From positions 1 through 45,638 of the forward strand of contig CAJMSU010000012.1 in assembly GCA_905216155.1 (NCBI GenBank): a stretch of DNA of 45,638 nucleotides. The letters are read 5' to 3'. Position 1 is the stretch's first letter, and each line of letters opens with the position of its first letter. The position numbers were made by a program, and so were the translations under genes. The stretch comes from an uncultured bacterium. Its GTDB lineage: Bacteria; Bacillota_I; Bacilli_A; RF39; UBA660. Of this stretch, positions 7,787 to 16,077 are shown piece after piece. The notes under the pieces were generated by a model. That model saw nothing but the letters and a program-made list of their open reading frames with translations. It was not told the origin of the DNA and did no database searches.

Positions 7787-9549
7787 TGATTACAAAGGGG
7801 CAAAAAATAAATGGTCGTTATGAAATAATTAGATCTATTGGTGAAGGTGGTATGGCTAATGTATACCTTGGATATGATACTATATTAGACCGTAATGTTG
7901 CAATTAAAATACTAAGAGGGGATTTGTCTAATGATGAAAAATTTGTTAGGCGTTTTCAAAGAGAGGCTTTGTCTGCTTCCTCTTTAGCACATCCAAATAT
8001 TGTTGAAATGTATGATGTTGGTGAAGATGATAATATATATTATATAGTTATGGAGTACGTTGAGGGAAAAACTTTAAAACAGTTATTAAAAAAACGTGGT
8101 AGTCTTACTTTGTCAGAAGCAATAGACATTATGCTTCAAATTACTGATGGTATGGCACATGCTCATAACTCTTATATAATTCATAGGGATTTGAAACCAC
8201 AAAATATTATGATAAAAGATGATGGTCAAATTAAAATAACTGATTTTGGTATTGCTATGGCACTTAATGCTACTCAACTTACACAAACAAATTCAGTAAT
8301 GGGTAGTGTTCATTATTTACCTCCTGAACAGGCTAGTGGAAAAGGTTGTACAATAAAAAGTGATATATACTCTATGGGAATTATCTTTTATGAATTATTG
8401 ACTGGAAGTTTGCCATTTAGAGGTGAAAATGCAGTAGAAATAGCACTTAAACATATGAGGGATCCACTTCCAGATTTAAGAGAAGAGAATCCATCTATTC
8501 CACAAAGTATAGAAAATATTATATTAAAATCAACTGCTAAAAATCCAAAAAATAGATATGATGATGCTAAGAGTATGCATGATGATTTATTAACGGCGCT
8601 TGATGATGATAGAATTAATGAAGAACCTTATAAATATAAATATCCTGAAAATGATAATGAAAGTACTAAAAACTTAAAGAAACTTGAGGATATAGAAGAA
8701 GAGGAAGAAAGTGTTGCAACTAAGATAGAAGATAATGATGATAAAAAGAAGAAAAAGATTATAATTATTTTATCAGTAGTATTTGGAGTATTATTACTTT
8801 TACTTTTAACAATTTTCTTTATAGTACCTGCTGTTACTTCTAGGAAAACAGTAGTTGTTCCAGATTGTACTAAATTAACAGTTAGTGCTTGTGAGAAAAA
8901 ATTACAAGATGTTGGATTAGATGTTAATACTGATATAAAAACAACAACTTCTTCTAAAATTAAGAAGAATAAAGTTGTAAAAACTAATCCAGAGGCAGGT
9001 CGTAATATTAAAAAAGGAACAAAGGTTACAATTTATAAATCTATTGGTGATAAAACTTATAAATTAGATGATTATACTGGTAAAAATTATATAGAAATTC
9101 AAACATTTTTAGAGACTAAGTATGGTTTAGAAGTTAATATTTCTAAGAAAGAGCCATCAGATAGTAGTAAGGATTATGATGAACAAGAGATTATAGGTCA
9201 ATCTTTGGCAAAAGGATCAAAAGTTAAAAAGGGTGATTCTATTACTTTATATATTCCTAATATAGTAGATAAATTTCCAGATATGAATAGTGAAGGTTGG
9301 AGTATAGATGATGCTGAAGCTTTTTGTAGCAAGTATGGATTAACAATAAGTACAACTTATCAAGAAACAACAGCTTATGATGAGGGTAAAATTATAAGTC
9401 AATCTCGTGCTGCTGGTAGTCCTATAGTAAAGGGTACTACTTTAAAAGTTGTAGTTGCTAAGAAGCCAGTTGAAAAGCCAACACCATCACCAAGTCCTTC
9501 TCAATCTCCTTCATCATCAACTACAAAAACAGATGAAAAAAGTGAATAA
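7786..9549 (+). CDS. prkC: Transmembrane Ser/Thr kinase with PASTA domains
   Basis: Receptor kinase that senses cell-wall fragments outside the cell. Residues 1-270 are a full kinase domain: glycine loop GEGGMANVYLG, the VAIKIL lysine, HRDLKPQN catalytic loop, DFG motif, and an activation loop with TQTNSVMGS. One transmembrane helix at about 325-348 follows a lysine-rich stretch. Three PASTA repeats follow outside (about 355-425, 426-493 and 494-560), each ending in a K/PxG..V type strand. The last 25 residues are Pro/Ser/Thr-rich. With prpC it forms the usual kinase-phosphatase pair. Confidence 0.97.
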   Translation: MITKGQKINGRYEIIRSIGEGGMANVYLGYDTILDRNVAIKILRGDLSNDEKFVRRFQREALSASSLAHPNIVEMYDVGEDDNIYYIVMEYVEGKTLKQLLKKRGSLTLSEAIDIMLQITDGMAHAHNSYIIHRDLKPQNIMIKDDGQIKITDFGIAMALNATQLTQTNSVMGSVHYLPPEQASGKGCTIKSDIYSMGIIFYELLTGSLPFRGENAVEIALKHMRDPLPDLREENPSIPQSIENIILKSTAKNPKNRYDDAKSMHDDLLTALDDDRINEEPYKYKYPENDNESTKNLKKLEDIEEEEESVATKIEDNDDKKKKKIIIILSVVFGVLLLLLLTIFFIVPAVTSRKTVVVPDCTKLTVSACEKKLQDVGLDVNTDIKTTTSSKIKKNKVVKTNPEAGRNIKKGTKVTIYKSIGDKTYKLDDYTGKNYIEIQTFLETKYGLEVNISKKEPSDSSKDYDEQEIIGQSLAKGSKVKKGDSITLYIPNIVDKFPDMNSEGWSIDDAEAFCSKYGLTISTTYQETTAYDEGKIISQSRAAGSPIVKGTTLKVVVAKKPVEKPTPSPSPSQSPSSSTTKTDEKSE

Positions 9550-9570
9550 TTAACGATAATGGGGTGTTAT

Positions 9571-10404
9571 ATGAAAGGTCAGATAATAGAGATTAATAGT
9601 GATTTACATTATGTTGATTTTGATAATAATGTTTATCCATGTAAATGTAGAGGTATCTTTAGAAGAGAACATATTGTACCATTAGTAGGTGACTATGTTC
9701 TTTTCGACAAAGATAAATTAGTTATTGAAAAAGTACTACCAAGAAAGAATGAGTTTAAAAGACCTAAGGTTAGTAATATTGATCAGGCTTTTTTAGTTAC
9801 TAGTTTAAAAACTCCTGACTTTTCTTTAAATTTACTTGATAAATTAATTTGCTTGATGGAACTTTCACATGTTGAACCTATTATATGTATTACTAAAGAA
9901 GATTTACTTGATGATTATGAATTAAATAAAATATATTCCATCTTAGAATATTATAAAAAAATAGGATATAAAGTTGTTTCTAATCGTGATATTGATGTTA
10001 TTAAAAAACTTATTTGTAATAAGACAAGTGTTTTTACAGGTCAGACTGGAGCAGGTAAAAGTACGTTACTTAATAAGCTTAATCCTGAATGGAATTTGGG
10101 TGTTGGTGAGGTGTCAGTTGCTCTTGGTAGGGGAAGACATACAACTCGTGTTGTTTCTATGTATAAACTTTTTGGTGGAAAGATTATGGATACACCTGGA
10201 TTTTCTGCTTTAGAATTTAGTGATTTTTCTAAAGAAGATATTAGAGATTCATTTGTTGAGTTTAGAAAATATCCTTGTCCATTTAAGAATTGTATGCATA
10301 AAAAAGAAGCAGAATGTATAGTAAAAAAGAATGTTTTGGATAATAATATATTAGAAAGTAGATATTTAAATTATTTGAATTTTATTGGTGAGGATGTGAA
10401 GTAG
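9571..10404 (+). CDS. rsgA: Ribosome small-subunit-dependent GTPase A
   Basis: Circularly permuted GTPase that checks late 30S assembly. An N-terminal OB-fold (about 1-65) is followed by the permuted G motifs: TKEDL (G4) near residue 109, GQTGAGKSTLLNKL (G1) near 157, and DTPG (G3). A C-terminal zinc site has CPFKNCMHKKEAEC. ATG 9571 is preferred because GGGGTG lies ahead of it; ATG 9559 four codons upstream overlaps this site. Length 277 residues. It is followed 1 bp later by rpe, as in many Firmicutes. Confidence 0.96.
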   Translation: MKGQIIEINSDLHYVDFDNNVYPCKCRGIFRREHIVPLVGDYVLFDKDKLVIEKVLPRKNEFKRPKVSNIDQAFLVTSLKTPDFSLNLLDKLICLMELSHVEPIICITKEDLLDDYELNKIYSILEYYKKIGYKVVSNRDIDVIKKLICNKTSVFTGQTGAGKSTLLNKLNPEWNLGVGEVSVALGRGRHTTRVVSMYKLFGGKIMDTPGFSALEFSDFSKEDIRDSFVEFRKYPCPFKNCMHKKEAECIVKKNVLDNNILESRYLNYLNFIGEDVK

Positions 10405-10405
10405 A

Positions 10406-11032
10406 ATGAAGGTTAGTGCATCATTTTTAAGTTGCAAAAATCCGGCAGTTGATTTAAAAAAGTTGAATGATACTGATGTTGATTTTATTCATGTAGATGT
10501 AATGGATGGTAAATTTGTTAAAAAGAAGACAATGCCATTTCGGGAAATGAGAAATATTTATAAATATACTGATAAAAGATTAGATGTTCATTTAATGGTT
10601 AAAAATCCTGATAAGTATATTCCTCTTTATGCTGAATTAAATACAGAATACATTACTATTCATGTAGAAATTGGGCAAGATATTGATAAGATGATAAAGT
10701 TAATAAAAAAGTATGGAATTAAGGCTGGACTTGCGATTAGTCCTAATACGCCAGTTAGTGATCTAGTACCATATCTTCCTATTATAGATTTGATACTTGT
10801 TATGAGTGTTGAACCTGGTCTTGGTGGGCAGGAATTTATTTCTTCTACAAAGGAAAAATTAAAAGAAGTAAGAACACTTTTAAAAGAATATAAGAAATCT
10901 GCAGTTATAAATGTAGATGGTGGGGTTAATGATAATACTGTAAGTAAATGCAAGGATGCTGATATAGTTACTTCTGGAAGTTATATTGTTTTATCTGATA
11001 ATTTTCAGGAATCTATTGATAAATTACGATAG
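10406..11032 (+). CDS. rpe: Ribulose-phosphate 3-epimerase
   Basis: Interconverts ribulose-5-phosphate and xylulose-5-phosphate in the pentose phosphate pathway. The TIM-barrel motifs are present: FIHVDVMDG (metal-binding His and catalytic Asp), DVHLMV, MSVEPGLGGQ and VDGGV (second catalytic Asp). After MDG the usual HFVPN is KFVKK, a mild deviation. Length 208 residues, slightly short. A GTGAGGATG site inside the end of rsgA precedes it. The thiamine pyrophosphokinase gene that often follows rpe is absent. Confidence 0.95.
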   Translation: MKVSASFLSCKNPAVDLKKLNDTDVDFIHVDVMDGKFVKKKTMPFREMRNIYKYTDKRLDVHLMVKNPDKYIPLYAELNTEYITIHVEIGQDIDKMIKLIKKYGIKAGLAISPNTPVSDLVPYLPIIDLILVMSVEPGLGGQEFISSTKEKLKEVRTLLKEYKKSAVINVDGGVNDNTVSKCKDADIVTSGSYIVLSDNFQESIDKLR

Positions 11033-11058
11033 TAAAAAATATATGAGGAGTGGTTAGT

Positions 11059-12210
11059 GTGAAACAAAAAAATGAAGTTGTTCAAAGTGTACCATTAACT
11101 GGTCGCGATGTTATTACATCAGAAGATGTTTCTAGAGTTGTTCATGGTGACAAACAAGCTTTGATTGAACAACTTGCAAGAGCTAAGCAGGTAGCGTTGG
11201 AACAACTTGAAGCAAGAAAACAAGCAGAAGCTAATGGATTAAATACAACTACTATGAAAAGCAAAGAGGAACTTGAAAGAGAAATTATGCAAAAAGAAGC
11301 AGAACTTAATATGGCACTTGCTTCACTTGCAAGTGTTACTAATCAAAATGAAGAAAAAATATATAAATCAAATGCTTCTTCTAATGTTGGAGTAGAAAAT
11401 GTTAATAATCAAAGTCCTAATAAACTAGGCACAGTTTCCAAAAATAATAATATTTATAATAGTCAAATTAATAGTTCTAATATGCCTAATAATATAAATC
11501 AGAATGTTAATACTAATCAAGTTCCCAACACTAATACTGTTTCTAATACCACTTCTAATTCTGTTAATAATAAATTAACAAAAAAACAATTAAGGGAACA
11601 AAAGCAGTTATTGAAAGAACAAAGAAAAAAACAAAAACAGTTAATGAAGGAAGAAAGAAGAAAGAATAGTAATTTTAAATACTATATGACATTATTCCTT
11701 TTTATTGCGATATTTGCAATGGTTTATTTTTTACCTAATATAAGTAGTTATTTTTCTAAGTTAAAATCAGAAAGAGAACTTGCAAATAGTGCTGTTATTA
11801 CAACAGGTACTTTAGAATGTAATTTGAGAAAGTATGATAAAAAGTTTGATTATTTATATGAGAGTATTTTTACATATAAGGATAATATGCTTTTGAAATT
11901 ATCTTATAAAGTAACTACTAAAGGAGATCAAACAATTGATGCAGATGAGTTATCATTATTAAATCAAAATTGTAATAATTTAAGAGAACATATTAATTCT
12001 TTAGAAGGAATTAGTGTTAGATGTAGTTTAAATAATGGTGTTAATATTAATGAAGAGGAATTAAGATATTCTTTAATTGATGTAGATAAGGTAACAACCG
12101 CTTACTTGGAAGCTGGTGGTGTTTATCCTAATTATAAATATAATGAGGATATAGATAAAGTAGAAAAAAGTATGAAAGCTTCAGGATATACTTGTAATAG
12201 ATATAAATAA
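11059..12210 (+). CDS. Single-pass membrane protein, first of a tandem paralogue pair
   Basis: A 383-residue protein. GTG 11059 is chosen because GAGGAG (11045-11050) lies 8 bases ahead; the alternative GTG at 11050 overlaps it. The N-terminal part has Ala/Gln/Glu-rich helices (about 30-105), then a low-complexity Asn-rich linker, a Lys/Gln-rich helix, and one transmembrane helix (about 208-226, ending YFLPNISSY). The outer domain has four cysteines and ends in VTTAYLEAGGVYPNY and SGYTCNR. That domain is clearly paralogous to the one encoded at 12223-12969. The orientation (N-terminus inside) follows from the positive charges before the helix. Family and function are unknown. Confidence 0.75.
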   Translation: MKQKNEVVQSVPLTGRDVITSEDVSRVVHGDKQALIEQLARAKQVALEQLEARKQAEANGLNTTTMKSKEELEREIMQKEAELNMALASLASVTNQNEEKIYKSNASSNVGVENVNNQSPNKLGTVSKNNNIYNSQINSSNMPNNINQNVNTNQVPNTNTVSNTTSNSVNNKLTKKQLREQKQLLKEQRKKQKQLMKEERRKNSNFKYYMTLFLFIAIFAMVYFLPNISSYFSKLKSERELANSAVITTGTLECNLRKYDKKFDYLYESIFTYKDNMLLKLSYKVTTKGDQTIDADELSLLNQNCNNLREHINSLEGISVRCSLNNGVNINEEELRYSLIDVDKVTTAYLEAGGVYPNYKYNEDIDKVEKSMKASGYTCNRYK

Positions 12211-12222
12211 AGGGGTTATATA

Positions 12223-12969
12223 ATGAAGAAAGATGATTTTAATGATATTGAACTTTTAGATGATGATAATGCATATGAAATTAATATTCCTAAGTTTGAT
12301 AAAATAGAATATCCTAATGATTCTTTAGGTGATAAAAGTGAAGAAAAATCAACAGAAGTTGTGGAAAAAAACATTTTACAAAAGAAGGAATTAGGAAAAG
12401 TTGTGGATAAAGAAGATACGCCAAATAATAATGGTGGAGGCAAATCTAGAAATATTTTAATGATTATTATGTTTATATTTATATTACTTGTTGTTTATTT
12501 TTTACCAAATATTAGTGATTTTCTTAATAAAATTAATAATAAAAATATAGATAATAGTTTGTCATCTGGTATACTTAAATGTTATTTGGATAAAGATAGT
12601 GATGAGTTTAGTTACAAATATGAAAGTGAATTTTCCTTTAGTAATAATAAACTTAATTCTTTAAAATATTCATATTCAATTATTGGTGATAAGAAGGAAG
12701 ATTTAGAAAAATTAGAAAGTTTTAATAATAAGTGTAAGGTATTAAAAACTCAAGTTAAAAAATTGAATGGTGTTGATATTTCTTGTAGTTTAGATGGTTA
12801 TGAATTTACACAATTACAAACTATTAATTATTTAACTATTGATTTAGAAAAAGTTACAACTGCTTACTTAGAAGCTGGAGGAATGTATCCTAATTTTGAA
12901 AAAGGTCAAAATATAGATAGTATAGAGAAAAATATGAAGATATCTGGGTATACTTGTAGTAAAAATTAA
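12223..12969 (+). CDS. Single-pass membrane protein, second of the tandem paralogue pair
   Basis: A 248-residue paralogue of the preceding gene product. Its cytoplasmic part is short and acidic and unlike the neighbour's long Gln/Asn-rich region. The transmembrane helix (VVYFLPNISDFLNK) and outer domain match closely: four cysteines at matching places, VTTAYLEAGGMYPNF and SGYTCSK. The strand pattern and cysteine spacing loosely resemble small YehR/DUF1307-type lipoprotein domains, which is only a guess. AGGGG precedes the ATG, and the 12-bp gap after the first paralogue suggests one transcript. Confidence 0.75.
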   Translation: MKKDDFNDIELLDDDNAYEINIPKFDKIEYPNDSLGDKSEEKSTEVVEKNILQKKELGKVVDKEDTPNNNGGGKSRNILMIIMFIFILLVVYFLPNISDFLNKINNKNIDNSLSSGILKCYLDKDSDEFSYKYESEFSFSNNKLNSLKYSYSIIGDKKEDLEKLESFNNKCKVLKTQVKKLNGVDISCSLDGYEFTQLQTINYLTIDLEKVTTAYLEAGGMYPNFEKGQNIDSIEKNMKISGYTCSKN

Positions 12970-13005
12970 TTGACATGTTTTACAGTTGTGATAAATGGTA
13001 AATTT

Positions 13006-13032
13006 TGTAAAGTGTTGTAAACTCTTTGTAAA
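13006..13032 (+). promoter_or_regulatory. WalR (YycF)-type binding box upstream of the 3D-domain gene
   Basis: TGTAAA occurs at 13006-13011, 13016-13021 and 13027-13032. The last two are separated by exactly five bases (CTCTT), matching the published WalR consensus TGTWAH-N5-TGTWAH. The first lies four bases before the second. TATGAT hexamers at 13033 and 13041 could serve as -10 elements. In Bacillus, WalR boxes control wall-remodelling genes including yocH, which carries a 3D domain like the gene downstream. The walRK genes are not in this window. Confidence 0.6.
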
Positions 13033-13065
13033 TATGATATTATGATATGTACAAGGAGTTTTATT

Positions 13066-13758
13066 ATGAAATATTTTATTTATATTATAAATTGTTTACT
13101 TGTAGTTTTAATACCAGTGGCGTTTATTATGAGCCCATATCCAAAAAAAGATGTAAGTGTTATTTCAACTACTGTTAGTGTTAAACAAATGAATAGTTGT
13201 GATTTTAAGCTAAATAAAAAAGAGAATATAAAAACAGTTAATGATACTTCTGAAGATGATTTAGAAGAAGTTGTTAAAGAAGAAGATGAAAAGACAAATG
13301 TTTCTAAAAGAGAAGTTTCTAATAATTTGAATCAAGTACAAAAAAATGAAGAAGTTGTTAATAATAATGTTGATAATGTTAATAACAATGTTTCTTCTAA
13401 TACTGATGTTTTAGATACCTATACTGGTAAGATGAGTGGATATGGACCTAATTGTAAGGGATGTTCTGGATATTTATCAAATGGTCGTTATGTAGGTAAT
13501 GGTGATGTTTATTATAATGATTCTAAGTATGGTAGAGTTAGGATACTTGCAGGCGATAGAAGTATTAAATTTGGTACAATAGTTAGAATAAAAAATTCTA
13601 AGGTTGGTAATTTTACAGGAATAGTAATGGATAGAGGTGGCTCTATAGGATTTGGAAAAACATTCTTATTTGACTTATTGTATCCTAGTGAAGAAGATGC
13701 AATTAAAGATACAGTCTCTTATAATGTTACTTTTGAAATATTAAGATATGGTTATTAA
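13066..13758 (+). CDS. Exported 3D-domain (double-psi barrel) cell-wall protein
   Basis: A 230-residue protein with an N-terminal membrane/signal helix (about 3-22) and then a charged, Asn/Val-rich spacer to about residue 120. The C-terminal domain resembles the 3D (three-aspartate) domain of YocH, YabE and MltA-like proteins: GTIVRI, then VMDRGGSIG and a FDLL segment that supply conserved aspartates. Such proteins bind or cut peptidoglycan glycan strands. An extra CKGC pair precedes the domain. ATG 13066 is preferred because AAGGAG lies 8 bases upstream; ATG 13042 is ahead of that site. The WalR-like box supports a wall-remodelling role. Confidence 0.8.
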   Translation: MKYFIYIINCLLVVLIPVAFIMSPYPKKDVSVISTTVSVKQMNSCDFKLNKKENIKTVNDTSEDDLEEVVKEEDEKTNVSKREVSNNLNQVQKNEEVVNNNVDNVNNNVSSNTDVLDTYTGKMSGYGPNCKGCSGYLSNGRYVGNGDVYYNDSKYGRVRILAGDRSIKFGTIVRIKNSKVGNFTGIVMDRGGSIGFGKTFLFDLLYPSEEDAIKDTVSYNVTFEILRYGY

Positions 13759-13788
13759 ATATTTAGAAAAGTTCTAAATATTTTTTTT
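13757..13788 (+). terminator. Rho-independent terminator of the 3D-domain gene
   Basis: A perfect 12-bp stem (AAATATTTAGAA at 13757-13768, TTCTAAATATTT at 13772-13783) with loop AAG is followed by an uninterrupted T-tract. It begins inside the stop codon of the 3D-domain gene and separates it from tex. Confidence 0.85.
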
Positions 13789-13845
13789 GAAATAATATTT
13801 ATATATGATAAAATATAATAGTGCAAAATAAAGGAGAAGTATAAA

Positions 13846-16002
13846 ATGAATGAAATGATTATAAAAGAAATTAGTAAGGAATTAAATATTACAGAAAAAC
13901 AAGTAAATACAGTTTTAGAACTTTTAAATGATGGTAATACAATTCCTTTTATTGCTAGATATAGAAAAGAGGCAACTGGTGCACTTTCAGAAGAGGCAAT
14001 AAAACAAATTGGTGATGTTTATCTTTATCAGGAAAATTTATTAAAAAGAAAAGAAGATGTTATAAGACTTATTGATGAGAAAGGATTACTTACTGATGAG
14101 TTAAAAAATTCTATTATGAATTGTAATAAATTAGTTGAGGTTGAAGATTTATATAGACCATATAAGGAAAAGAAAAAAACTAAAGCAACTGACGCTATTA
14201 ATAATGGATTGGAACCTTTGGCTAAGATTATTATGAGTTTTCCAATTAATGGAACAATAGAAGATATTGTTAAAAAATATGAAAAGGAAAATTTGAATTT
14301 TGATGAGTGTATTCAGGGTGCTAAATATATAATTGCAGAATGGATTAGTGATAATGCTAGTTATCGTAAATATATTAGAAATTATTTTTATAAGAATGGT
14401 GTAGTAGTTTCTAAAATTAAGAAAAATGCAGTTGATGATAATAAGATATATGAGATGTATTATGATTATAGTGAAGCAGTTAAATATATTAAACCTCATC
14501 GTATTTTGGCTTTGAATCGTGGTGAAAAGGAAAAAGTTTTAGGCGTTAATATTGATGTTAATAAAGATGAAATTATTTCATATTTAGAGAAAAAACTTAT
14601 AAAGAATAAAGAAAGTTTTGTTTGTTCTTATGTAATTGATGCTATTAATGATTCTTATAAAAGATTAATTGCACCATCTATTGAAAGAGAAATTAGAGCT
14701 TTATTAACTGAAAAAGGTGAAGAAGCTGCTATTTCTAATTTTGGTAAAAACTTAGAAGCATTACTTTTAACTCCACCAATGAAAGAACAAGTAGTACTTG
14801 CGTTTGATCCCGGTTTTGTTAATGGATGTAAGATTGCTGTTGTTGATAAGAATGGAATGTATTTAGATAGTACAGTAATTAAACCATTTTTAAAAAATAA
14901 TAGTGAGGATAGAATAGAAAAAGATAAAAAAACAATAGTTGATTTAGTAAAAAAATATAATGTAGATATTATTGCAATTGGTAATGGTACTGCATCACGT
15001 GAATCTGAAAAATTTGTTAGTGAAATGATAAAAGAATACAGCTTAGATTGTAAGTATGCTATTGTTTCTGAGGCTGGAGCATCAATTTATAGTGCATCTA
15101 AAGTAGCAATTGAAGAATTCCCTGATTTAGCAGTAGAAAAAAGAAGTGCTGTTAGTATTGGTAGAAGAATTCAAGATCCAATTGCAGAACTTGTTAAAAT
15201 TCCACCAGAAGGGATTGGAGTAGGTTTATATCAACATGATGTATCACAGAAAAAACTTTCTACATCACTTGATTTTGTTGTTGAAAAATGTGTTAACAAT
15301 GTTGGTGTAAATATAAATACGGCATCAACTTCATTATTAAAATATATTTCAGGTCTTACAAAGACTACAATAAAAAAGATAGTTGATTATAGAGAAAAGA
15401 TAGGAAAAATTACATCAAGAGAGGAAATAAAAAAGAGAAAGATTTTATCTGATAAAGCATATGAACAAGCAATTGGTTTTTTAAGAGTTGTAGATGGTAT
15501 TAATCCACTTGATAAAACTGCAATTCATCCTGAAAGTTATGATATTGCTAATTATATTTTAAATGATTTAGGCTTTAGTATAGAAGATATTGGTTCAAGT
15601 GAATTAATTAAGGCACTTGATAAAATTGATTTAGAATCTTATAAAGACAAATTATCTACTGATATTTATACACTTGAAGATGTAGTTAAATCTTTAAAAA
15701 AACCCAATTTAGATCCAAGGGATGATTTTCCACAACCAATTTTAAAAAGTGATATTTTGGATATAAAAGACTTAACACTTGGTATGAAGCTTCAAGGTAC
15801 TGTTAGAAATGTTGTTGATTTTGGTGCGTTTATTGATATTGGACTTCATAATGATGGCCTTGCTCATATATCAAAACTTACTGATAAATATATAAAACAT
15901 CCAAGTGATGTACTTAGTGTTGGAGATATAGTTGATTGTTACGTAATTGATATAAATTTAGAAAAGGAGAAAGTTAGTTTGAGTTTAATTGGAGAAAAAT
16001 AA
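13846..16002 (+). CDS. tex: Tex-family S1-domain RNA-binding protein
   Basis: Transcription accessory protein with nucleic-acid binding. The family architecture is seen in order: an N-terminal helical region starting ISKELNITEKQVNTVLELLNDG with PFIARYRKEATGALSE, a YqgF/RNase H-like domain with AFDPGFVNGCKIAVVD near residue 325 and GNGTASRESE, a helix-hairpin-helix part (INTASTSLLKYISGL, IQDPIAELVKIPPE before it), and a C-terminal S1 domain (about 645-715, GTVRNVVDFGAFIDIGLHNDGLAH). Length 718 residues is typical. AAGGAG lies ahead of the ATG. It has its own transcription unit after the terminator at 13757; TATAAT at 13814-13819 is a possible -10. Confidence 0.96.
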   Translation: MNEMIIKEISKELNITEKQVNTVLELLNDGNTIPFIARYRKEATGALSEEAIKQIGDVYLYQENLLKRKEDVIRLIDEKGLLTDELKNSIMNCNKLVEVEDLYRPYKEKKKTKATDAINNGLEPLAKIIMSFPINGTIEDIVKKYEKENLNFDECIQGAKYIIAEWISDNASYRKYIRNYFYKNGVVVSKIKKNAVDDNKIYEMYYDYSEAVKYIKPHRILALNRGEKEKVLGVNIDVNKDEIISYLEKKLIKNKESFVCSYVIDAINDSYKRLIAPSIEREIRALLTEKGEEAAISNFGKNLEALLLTPPMKEQVVLAFDPGFVNGCKIAVVDKNGMYLDSTVIKPFLKNNSEDRIEKDKKTIVDLVKKYNVDIIAIGNGTASRESEKFVSEMIKEYSLDCKYAIVSEAGASIYSASKVAIEEFPDLAVEKRSAVSIGRRIQDPIAELVKIPPEGIGVGLYQHDVSQKKLSTSLDFVVEKCVNNVGVNINTASTSLLKYISGLTKTTIKKIVDYREKIGKITSREEIKKRKILSDKAYEQAIGFLRVVDGINPLDKTAIHPESYDIANYILNDLGFSIEDIGSSELIKALDKIDLESYKDKLSTDIYTLEDVVKSLKKPNLDPRDDFPQPILKSDILDIKDLTLGMKLQGTVRNVVDFGAFIDIGLHNDGLAHISKLTDKYIKHPSDVLSVGDIVDCYVIDINLEKEKVSLSLIGEK

Positions 16003-16077
16003 TTTCTTCTTTTTTATTGAAGAAAGATTGATGATGAGATACAATATAAATATATAACAAAATAAAAGGAGTAGGGT

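Noticed and set aside
16003..16030. Terminator after tex (TTTCTTC/GAAGAAA hairpin)
   Set aside because: The stem is all A/T-rich with a long T-rich loop and is followed by GATTG rather than a T-tract.
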